This document shows, piece by piece, positions 1 through 5,230 of a stretch of DNA of 6,433 bases; the stretch's first letter is position 1, and each line of letters begins with the position of its first letter. The translations under genes were made by a program, and so were the position numbers. Below the pieces are notes generated by a model. That model had not been told where the DNA came from. It saw only the letters and a program-made list of their open reading frames with translations, and searched no databases. The DNA lies in NCBI GenBank assembly GCA_030040455.1, contig JASHTR010000449.1:1-6433 (forward strand), given 5' to 3'. This stretch comes from Terriglobia bacterium. Lineage in GTDB: Bacteria; Acidobacteriota; Terriglobia; UBA7540.

Positions 1-1687
1 AGGGTTCCACATCAACGGTTGGACGCCGCGCATGGTTTTATCCGGGCCCATACACAACAATAAGGCCTGGTTCCTGGATGGCTTCGATGGAGAATATCGT
101 CTCGACATTATTGACGAGCTTCCGTCCGGAGCGGACCAGAGCAAATTGGTGCGATTCAGCAATCTGGCAAAAGCACAAGTCAACCTGACGCCCTCCAATA
201 TTTTTACCGGAAGTCTTCTGGTAAATCACCTTCATTCTCCAAACGATGGCCTGTCGCCGTTCAATCCCTTGCCGTCTACAATCAATACCATCCATTCGAC
301 CTACATTCTGACCGCGAAAGACCAAATGATTCTGGGTAACAAAATACTGGTTGAATTCGGTCTTGGCGCAACCCAGTCAAGCGACGACGATCTTAGCCTT
401 GGGGACGAAGCTTACGTCGTGCACCCCGGATACGTGACCGGCAACTATTTTGAAACCTCACGCGCCCAGGCGGCACGAACCGAAGCCATTGCGAATGTCT
501 TCCTGCCTTCCTTCCATGCGCTGGGGCGGCACGAGCTCCAGTTTGGAACTGACGACGATCAGATCATCTACGATCAATCTTATCTCCGAAACCCATACTC
601 GATCGACGCGGAAGATGGCTCGCTTCTGCGGCAGGTGACGTTTTTGGGAAGTCAGGCCTTCTCCGTCCGAGACTTTGCAGCGAGTAGCTACGCCCAGGAC
701 CGGTGGTGGCCCTCCTCTCGCCTGTTGGTTCAGTCTGGCGTCCGCTTTGACTGGGATACCATGGTTCACAATGCCCTTTTTACGCCCAGAGCGGCGGTAA
801 GCTTCATGCCTAGCGAAAGGAGTAGAACGAAGCTTATGGCCGGCGTCGGCCTGTATAACGATGCAACCAACCTGACGCTGATAACCCGACCGTTGGGCGG
901 AGAACGCCTGGACTACTTTTACGATCCCACCGGGGAGCTCCAGGTTGGCCCGCCGGTTGAAACCTCCTTCACTTTACAACCCGGCTTGATGGAGCCCAGG
1001 GTTTGGAACTGGAGCGCTGGAATCGAACATCGATTTCTAGGATCGATCTTTCTTCGCACCCAGTACGTGCAAAAAAATGAGGCGGATGGCTGGGCTTATT
1101 TTGGAATCGGGCCGTCAACTCCGGGTGGGATAAGCGGACGTTATGAGCTGACAGACGGACGCTGGGACCGCTACGACGCAATTGAAGCCACGATGCGGCG
1201 GAGATTCAAAGGGGGCCACACGATCCTCTTTTCCTACGTCCGGTCGCGAGCGTGGTCAAACGCGGTGCTGGATTTCGACCTGGAAAACCCGGTTTTCGCG
1301 CAGCAGGCGGGAGGTCCCCTGGCCTGGGATGCCCCGAACCGGCTGCTTTCCTGGGGCCTGTTGCCTTTATGGAAGGGATTCGACCTGGCTTACACGGCGG
1401 ATGCGCGAACGGGATTTCCCTTCAGCGAATTCAATCAGGATCAACAGCTTGTTTCCTCTCCGAACTCTCGCCGCTTTCCGGCTTATTTCTCCATGAACGC
1501 GGCGCTGGAACGAAGAATCTCTTTGTTCGGCTTCAACTGGGAAGTGCGCGCGGGATCAGACGATCTTACCGGCCGCCACAATCCATTCGTCGTGGACAAC
1601 AACATCAACTCACCGCAGTTCCTCACCTATAGCTCGTTGCAGGGCCGTACGCTCCAGGCGCAAATCCGGTTCCTGGGCCGCAAGTGA
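1..1687 (+). CDS. TonB-dependent receptor, C-terminal part (5' end outside window)
   Basis: The reading frame is open from the first bases of the window (G-F-H-I-N-G-W-T-P-R precedes the first ATG at 32), so this is the tail of a longer gene and the ATG at 32 is not its start. About 561 residues are visible. They alternate polar and hydrophobic residues with many aromatics, as in an outer-membrane beta-barrel, with segments such as SSYAQDRWW (from about 683), LLVQSGVRFDWD, TPRAAVSF and WNWSAGIEHRF. These match the barrel of the large Oar-like TonB-dependent receptors (carboxypeptidase-regulatory-like domain, plug, barrel) typical of Acidobacteriota. The protein ends QAQIRFLGRK, so the last strand carries an aromatic residue shortly before the end, as is common in this group. 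Family members are usually around 1000 residues, so the N-terminal domain and plug would lie upstream. The expected role is TonB-energised uptake across the outer membrane, or surface binding. The substrate cannot be told from this part. The next gene converges on it, leaving 9 bases between stop codons. Confidence 0.85.
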   Translation, partial: GFHINGWTPRMVLSGPIHNNKAWFLDGFDGEYRLDIIDELPSGADQSKLVRFSNLAKAQVNLTPSNIFTGSLLVNHLHSPNDGLSPFNPLPSTINTIHSTYILTAKDQMILGNKILVEFGLGATQSSDDDLSLGDEAYVVHPGYVTGNYFETSRAQAARTEAIANVFLPSFHALGRHELQFGTDDDQIIYDQSYLRNPYSIDAEDGSLLRQVTFLGSQAFSVRDFAASSYAQDRWWPSSRLLVQSGVRFDWDTMVHNALFTPRAAVSFMPSERSRTKLMAGVGLYNDATNLTLITRPLGGERLDYFYDPTGELQVGPPVETSFTLQPGLMEPRVWNWSAGIEHRFLGSIFLRTQYVQKNEADGWAYFGIGPSTPGGISGRYELTDGRWDRYDAIEATMRRRFKGGHTILFSYVRSRAWSNAVLDFDLENPVFAQQAGGPLAWDAPNRLLSWGLLPLWKGFDLAYTADARTGFPFSEFNQDQQLVSSPNSRRFPAYFSMNAALERRISLFGFNWEVRAGSDDLTGRHNPFVVDNNINSPQFLTYSSLQGRTLQAQIRFLGRK

Positions 1688-1696
1688 ACTACTCGG

Positions 1697-2932
1697 CTAA
1701 ATGCGGACGCCGATCAGGCGGGCCGCATTCTGGTTATAGACTTTGTGCAGAATCGAGTCGGGCAGGCCGATGCCATAAATCTCCCAGCGGCCCTGCGGAG
1801 GCTTGGGCGCCGGGGCATAATCAAAATACTCGTCTTCGGTTTCGAGAAAGCGATAATAAATTTCGTATAGCTTGTCGCCGAAAATCTGCTGCGGCATCCC
1901 GGCTCCCATGGGGAGCGGGATGGCGTCGGTGCCGAACATAATCCGGTCCTGATATCGGTCAAAGAACTTGCGCGCGTTACGCGGCTGCCGACCCAGCTCA
2001 TTGATGCGCGCGGCAATTTCAACGTGCACGTTCGGGTAGCGATCCAACATCTGGGAAACGCTGGCGAGATCAATGGCATGGTTCCCGACGTGCAGTGCCA
2101 TGAACTGTGTCCGCGGATGGCGGGCGAAGACGCGCTGGCGAGCCTCAAGCAGCTCCCTTTTGCTCGGGAAATCACGATCGTAGAACGACCAGTCCGGATG
2201 ATGGTTCAATTCTTCGAAGCGCTCGTTGAATCGGTTCGTGGGAAGGAAAAAGGCGTCTGGATCGCCCGTGTGCATCGCCACGGGAATCCCCAGGCTGCCG
2301 CACACTTCCCACATCGGGTCAAAGCGTCGGTCGTCCACTTTGACCAGCGGGCCGGAGGTGATGTTCTGACGCAGATAGAGCCCAAGGGTTTTGAGCACCT
2401 TCAAACCTTTCGCTCCCGCCCGGTGGGCTTTCTCGATGGCGTCCGCCTGGAACTGCGGATACCCCGGCTGGTTTGAGCGTGAGTACCAGGGCTCGGTGAA
2501 GACCACGAATCGTCCCGGATGCGGCTCTTGAAATTTCTGAACTGCCGCCACCAGGCCTTCGCCCACGCCGCCGGTCAGATCAACCATGGTGTGGATATTC
2601 TTCCGGTCCATCACGGCAAGCAGATCGGAAGGCTCGGCGAGGAATTTGATCTTTTCGCCGATGGCGACGCCGTTCCTCTGGACGGCCGCAAAGGAAATAT
2701 GCGTATGGACGTCGATCACCGGAAAGCGCGCGCGTTCAACGTGCGTCTCCGGCACTACGAGCATGCTCTTTGGCTCATAGTCGCTCAGGTCGAGGCGCTT
2801 CTCCGGCCCGCCCGAACGCTTCGGGGGAGCTGCCTGCGGCCGTGCCTCCTCCGCCCGCGATGCCATTCCGGACCCCGCCATCAGGCCCGCGCCCAATAAT
2901 CCGAACCACCGCCTTCGACTTAGAATGCTCAT
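1697..2932 (-). CDS. Tat-exported metal-dependent amidohydrolase (amidohydrolase_2 / ACMSD-like fold)
   Basis: This 411-residue protein belongs to the amidohydrolase superfamily (TIM barrel, Amidohydro-rel / amidohydrolase_2 type). Visible active-site elements are DVHTH (H76, H78) after beta-strand 1, AMHTGD (H221), MALHVGNH (H281) and IMFGTD (D336). Order and spacing resemble the HxH...H...H...D set of ACMSD-like hydrolases and decarboxylases. The N-terminus MSILSRRRWFGLLGAG has a twin-arginine motif, a hydrophobic stretch (about 11-23) and a possible cleavage site after A27, so the folded, metal-loaded enzyme should be exported to the periplasm. Residues 28-60 are a proline- and charge-rich linker. 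The start is supported by AAGGAG (2940-2945 on the complementary strand) 7 bases before the ATG. Reaction and substrate are unknown; hydrolysis of an amide or lactone, or a decarboxylation, are all possible in this family. It has its own promoter candidate and lies opposite a Fe-S scaffold gene. Family assignment is firm, function open. Confidence 0.88.
   Translation of the reverse strand: MSILSRRRWFGLLGAGLMAGSGMASRAEEARPQAAPPKRSGGPEKRLDLSDYEPKSMLVVPETHVERARFPVIDVHTHISFAAVQRNGVAIGEKIKFLAEPSDLLAVMDRKNIHTMVDLTGGVGEGLVAAVQKFQEPHPGRFVVFTEPWYSRSNQPGYPQFQADAIEKAHRAGAKGLKVLKTLGLYLRQNITSGPLVKVDDRRFDPMWEVCGSLGIPVAMHTGDPDAFFLPTNRFNERFEELNHHPDWSFYDRDFPSKRELLEARQRVFARHPRTQFMALHVGNHAIDLASVSQMLDRYPNVHVEIAARINELGRQPRNARKFFDRYQDRIMFGTDAIPLPMGAGMPQQIFGDKLYEIYYRFLETEDEYFDYAPAPKPPQGRWEIYGIGLPDSILHKVYNQNAARLIGVRI
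1700..1729. terminator. Stem-loop over the convergent gene ends, candidate shared terminator
   Basis: AATGCGG (1700-1706) pairs perfectly with CCGCATT (1723-1729). Inside, CGCC (1708-1711) pairs with GGCG (1717-1720) around a 5-base loop GATCA, leaving a 1x2 internal loop. The hairpin begins 13 bases after the receptor stop codon and covers the last ten sense codons of the amidohydrolase, so it could act on transcripts from either side. Neither strand has a clear T-run after it, so it is not a canonical intrinsic terminator. It may instead stabilise 3' ends or be partly chance in GC-rich DNA. Confidence 0.4.
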
Positions 2933-2976
2933 CGTTGTGCTCCTTGGATGTGAGATTCGCGCTCTGCCCGCTATGC

Positions 2977-3005
2977 AGATTACTTTGACCGCCGGGGACG
3001 GTCAA
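2977..3005 (-). promoter_or_regulatory. Candidate sigma70-type promoter of the amidohydrolase gene
   Basis: On the minus strand TTGACC (3005-3000, five of six -35 consensus bases) is followed after 17 bases by TAATCT (2982-2977), a poor -10 that keeps the key second A and last T. Transcription would begin near 2970 and give a leader of roughly 38 bases containing the AAGGAG ribosome site. The -35 box and spacer coincide with the inverted repeat at 2985-3005. This is a by-eye call with a weak -10. Confidence 0.4.
2985..3005. promoter_or_regulatory. Perfect 7-bp inverted repeat, candidate operator
   Basis: TTGACCG (2985-2991) and CGGTCAA (2999-3005) are exact reverse complements separated by 7 bases, giving a 21-base dyad in the 106-base region between the divergent amidohydrolase and Fe-S scaffold genes. 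Its right arm contains the candidate -35 box of the amidohydrolase and its left arm lies in that promoter's spacer, a position where a bound dimeric regulator would block RNA polymerase. No regulator gene is in the window. It could also simply be a small hairpin or chance. Confidence 0.4.
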
Positions 3006-3038
3006 CCCGCTCCCGGCCGCAGGGTGATAATATTTTCT

Positions 3039-3407
3039 ATGACCTACTCTGAAAAAGTCCTCGATCATTTCCATCATCCGCGCCACGCGGGCGAGATTGC
3101 CCATGCGGATGCCGTCGTCGAAGCCGTCAACCCTGCCTGTGGTGATGTGTTGAAGCTGTGGGCGGTGTGCCGGGACGGCATATTAACCGAAGTTAAATTC
3201 AAAGCAGCGGGCTGCGTGCCGGCCATCGCCTGCGGTTCGTGGCTGGCGGAATGGATTCAAGGGAAGCGGCTGGAGGCGCTCAAAGCATTGCCTGCCCATC
3301 ATATCGAAATTGCCTTGGACGGCCTCCCGCCCGCCTCCAAACATGCAAGCGTGCTCGCCGCCGATGCGCTCAAGCTGCTGGCCGGGAAGCTCGCCTCTTC
3401 CAGATAA
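3039..3407 (+). CDS. NifU/IscU-like iron-sulfur cluster assembly scaffold protein, third active-site Cys missing
   Basis: This 122-residue cytoplasmic protein has the length and motifs of the IscU/NifU N-terminal scaffold family, on which Fe-S clusters are built before transfer to client proteins. It starts MTYSEKVLDHFHHPRHAGEI, matching the family N-terminus, then NPACGD (C34, D36, equivalent to IscU C37/D39), AAGCVPAIACGS (C59 equivalent to IscU C63; extra C65), EWIQGK, and LPPASKHASVLAADALK near the end. In IscU the last motif reads LPPVKxHCS; here His102 is followed by Ala103 (codon GCA, 3345-3347), so the third cluster cysteine is gone. C44 and C65 are extra cysteines. The ATG at 3039 is chosen from the conserved start; the nearest Shine-Dalgarno-like stretch (AGGG at 3021-3024) is 14 bases upstream and weak, and an in-frame GTG at 3024 is an alternative. 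No cysteine desulfurase or other Fe-S gene is adjacent. Its 3' end overlaps the permease gene on the other strand. Confidence 0.85.
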   Translation: MTYSEKVLDHFHHPRHAGEIAHADAVVEAVNPACGDVLKLWAVCRDGILTEVKFKAAGCVPAIACGSWLAEWIQGKRLEALKALPAHHIEIALDGLPPASKHASVLAADALKLLAGKLASSR

Positions 3408-4713
3408 AATAAATGGGAATCCCAATCAGAATGAGCAGCAGGCCCACGATCGATTCGCCCGGCTCGCGCAGGATGGTGTTGCCCACCACGGCAACAGCGG
3501 CGATGGCAAACGCCACGGGTAGCACTGGATAACCCCAAACCCGGTACGGTCGTTCGAGCAAAGGCATGCGGCGGCGGAGCACGAGAACCCCCAGAATACA
3601 CGCGGCATAGAAAATCCAGGCGCTGAAGATGACGTAGGTATAAAGCTGTTGATAACTGCCCGTCGCAGCCAGCACCATGGCCCAAACACCTTCGATGAGG
3701 ATGGCCCACACGGGGGTTTTGAAACGGGGATGGACGCGCCCGACCGACGAGAAGAAGAGGCCGTCGCGCGCCATAGCGAAATAGGCGCGCGGGCCGGAAA
3801 GCATGGTCCCGTTGAGAGCGCCGAAAATCGAGCACAGGATCAGCGCCGAAACAAATGTGGCGCCGGCCGGGCCGGCGAATATCTGCATGGCGTGGGAGGC
3901 CACTCTCTGGTATTCCGCTAAGGCGGAAAGAGGCAGCACGCGCAGGTAGGCGATGTTCGCGCCCAAATAAGCGGCGACGACGATGACCATGCCGAAAAGG
4001 TAGCTTCGCGGCAGCGCCCGCCCGGGGTCCTTCACTTCGCCCGCCGAATAGGAAAGCGCGTGCCATCCGGCATAGGCCCAAAGAACGCCGACCAGCGCGA
4101 CGCCAAACGAGCTGAGGGAGGTGTGGGGGGTGGGCAGCGCGGGAAGCGAAGTGAAGTGGTGGCCGCCGTGGTAGAAAAGCGCAAAGCCCATGATGGTGGC
4201 AAGACCCATAAGTTTGGCCAGGGTGAAAAGCGTCTGCACGAAGGAGCCTTCACGAGCGCCGGCAATGTTCACCAGTACGAGCACGCCGATGGCGGCGCAG
4301 CCCGTGATCTTCTGCCCGGCGACCGAAAGCGGCACGAAGTTGGCGCTATAGATTCCGAAGGCTACAGCCAGCGTAGCCACGGAGCCCGATTCAATCACCA
4401 ACAGCGAGCCCCAGCCATAGAGGAAGGCGGGCAGCTTGCCATAAGCTTCGCGCAGATAAACGTAGATGCCTCCCGCCTCGGGCATTGCCGCGCCCAGCTC
4501 GGCGAGGGAAAGCGCTCCGGCCAGCGCCAGCGCTCCTCCCAGCACCCAGACGAGCAAGAGGCTGCGAACGCTGCCCACCTGCTCGGCAACGTTGTGAGGC
4601 ACCAGGAAGACTCCCGAGCCGATCACGATGCCAACCACCAGCGCAGTAGAGCCTACAGTCCCAATGACACGCGGCAGAGCGTCTAGCCCGGATTTATCCT
4701 TCTTTGAATGCAT
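3370..4713 (-). CDS. APC-superfamily amino acid permease (LAT-like)
   Basis: This 447-residue integral inner-membrane protein has about 12 hydrophobic segments, roughly at residues 16-38, 48-72, 94-124, 133-151, 158-181, 202-225, 237-256, 275-300, 334-352, 357-382, 398-414 and 420-437. TM1 carries the unwound-helix motif IGSGVF (31-36) of the APC fold. After TM2 comes AELGAAMPEAGGIYVYLREAYG, and after TM6 GEVKDPGRALPRS; both are signatures of the amino acid-polyamine-organocation superfamily, closest in style to the LAT-like exchangers that include serine/threonine exchanger SteT. It should carry amino acids by exchange or proton symport; the substrate is not readable. The ATG at 4713 has only a weak ribosome site but is the only ATG before TM1. 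It diverges from the RidA operon across 116 bases and may share a promoter with it, suggesting amino acid supply for those enzymes. Its last 38 bases, stop included, overlap the scaffold gene tail to tail. Confidence 0.88.
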   Translation of the reverse strand: MHSKKDKSGLDALPRVIGTVGSTALVVGIVIGSGVFLVPHNVAEQVGSVRSLLLVWVLGGALALAGALSLAELGAAMPEAGGIYVYLREAYGKLPAFLYGWGSLLVIESGSVATLAVAFGIYSANFVPLSVAGQKITGCAAIGVLVLVNIAGAREGSFVQTLFTLAKLMGLATIMGFALFYHGGHHFTSLPALPTPHTSLSSFGVALVGVLWAYAGWHALSYSAGEVKDPGRALPRSYLFGMVIVVAAYLGANIAYLRVLPLSALAEYQRVASHAMQIFAGPAGATFVSALILCSIFGALNGTMLSGPRAYFAMARDGLFFSSVGRVHPRFKTPVWAILIEGVWAMVLAATGSYQQLYTYVIFSAWIFYAACILGVLVLRRRMPLLERPYRVWGYPVLPVAFAIAAVAVVGNTILREPGESIVGLLLILIGIPIYFIWKRRASRPAA

Positions 4714-4724
4714 CTTTAAAATGC

Positions 4725-4753
4725 TTTACCCGTCTGAAAGCGTTCATTATACT
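4725..4753 (+). promoter_or_regulatory. Sigma70-type promoter of the ridA operon
   Basis: TTTACC (4725-4730, four of six -35 consensus bases) is separated by exactly 17 bases from TATACT (4748-4753, five of six -10 bases). Transcription would begin near 4760 and give a leader of about 70 bases before the ATG at 4830. It is the best promoter match I found in the window. Its -10 overlaps the -10 of the opposite promoter. Confidence 0.6.
4746..4751 (-). promoter_or_regulatory. -10 element of the permease promoter
   Basis: Reading the minus strand, 4751-4746 is a perfect TATAAT. Transcription would begin near 4739, leaving a leader of roughly 26 bases before the permease ATG at 4713. No good -35 is seen at the usual distance (TGTATC or CTGTAT, two of six matches each), so activity may depend on the perfect -10 or on an activator. 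It shares four base pairs with the -10 of the rightward promoter. Confidence 0.45.
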
Positions 4754-4829
4754 GGGAAGCTCGCCTTGATACAGGGGAATGCAGGACCCCGGCGGGAGGA
4801 ATCAACCAAATTCTCACAAAGGAGTTTTC

Positions 4830-5225
4830 ATGCGCAAGACGATCCACACGCCGGATGCGCCAAAGCCGCGAGGCGTCTACTCCCCAGCCATCGTCGCCGA
4901 CGGGTTCGTTTTCGTTTCCGGCCAAGGCTCTATTAATCCGCAAACCAACGAGCTGGAGCTGGGCGACATCAAGTCGGAGACCCGCAGAGTCCTGAGGAAC
5001 ATCCAGGCGCTTCTGGTGGCCGCCGGAAGTTCTTTGAAAGAAATTGTTCGTATTGGGGTCTTTCTTGCCGATCTCAAGGACTTTGCCGCAATGAACGAAG
5101 TATTCCAGGAAGTCTTTCCGGAGGACCCCCCGGCTCGTACTACCGTCGGCGTTCAATTGCCGAAGATCAAGATCGAGATCGATTGCATTGCCCGCCTGCG
5201 TGGGCCACATCCTAGAAAGCGGTGA
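4830..5225 (+). CDS. ridA: RidA family enamine/imine deaminase
   Basis: This 131-residue cytoplasmic protein has the length and motifs of the RidA (YjgF/YER057c/UK114) family, which forms trimers that hydrolyse reactive 2-aminoacrylate and related enamines and imines released by PLP enzymes, protecting other PLP enzymes. Key residues match E. coli RidA: Y17 (GVYSPA), the SGQ turn (30-32), the catalytic arginine R103 in PARTTV (E. coli R105) and the glutamate E116 in KIEIDCIA (E. coli E120). The loop between the last two is two residues shorter than in E. coli RidA. The start is firm: AAAGGAG (4818-4824) lies 5 bases before the ATG, the strongest ribosome site in the window, and homologues begin at MRKTI. 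An in-frame ATG at 4779 is rejected for poor spacing. Its stop codon overlaps a possible GTG start of the next gene, so the two are almost certainly one operon. The family is broad; deaminase activity is inferred from the conserved arginine. Confidence 0.9.
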   Translation: MRKTIHTPDAPKPRGVYSPAIVADGFVFVSGQGSINPQTNELELGDIKSETRRVLRNIQALLVAAGSSLKEIVRIGVFLADLKDFAAMNEVFQEVFPEDPPARTTVGVQLPKIKIEIDCIARLRGPHPRKR

Positions 5226-5230
5226 GTGAA

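Noticed and set aside
458..769. 103-codon minus-strand open frame antisense to the TonB receptor
   Set aside because: No motif, no ribosome site, and it is fully inside a clear beta-barrel coding region.
2024..2899. Two plus-strand open frames (2024-2476 and 2519-2899) inside the amidohydrolase
   Set aside because: Both are antisense to a gene with intact active-site motifs, and neither translation resembles a known protein.
3414..3424. TGGG-AAT-CCCA hairpin followed on the minus strand by a T-rich stretch, as a terminator
   Set aside because: The stem is only 4 bp and it lies inside the permease coding region before its stop codon, so it would cut the gene short.
3299..4081. 260-codon open frame on the minus strand overlapping the permease
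   Set aside because: It lies in another frame of the same strand as the permease and its translation is arginine-, proline- and alanine-rich low-complexity sequence with no recognisable domain. The permease frame has clear transmembrane and family motifs, so this is a GC-rich shadow.
4060..4686. 208-codon open frame on the plus strand antisense to the permease
   Set aside because: The product is Gly/Arg/His/Gln-rich without domain or motif, has no ribosome site I can support, and is explained by the codon bias of the permease on the other strand.
4779..4829. Earlier in-frame ATG at 4779 as the ridA start
   Set aside because: It has a purine stretch only one base upstream, the added residues do not match the RidA family, and ATG 4830 has AAAGGAG at ideal spacing.
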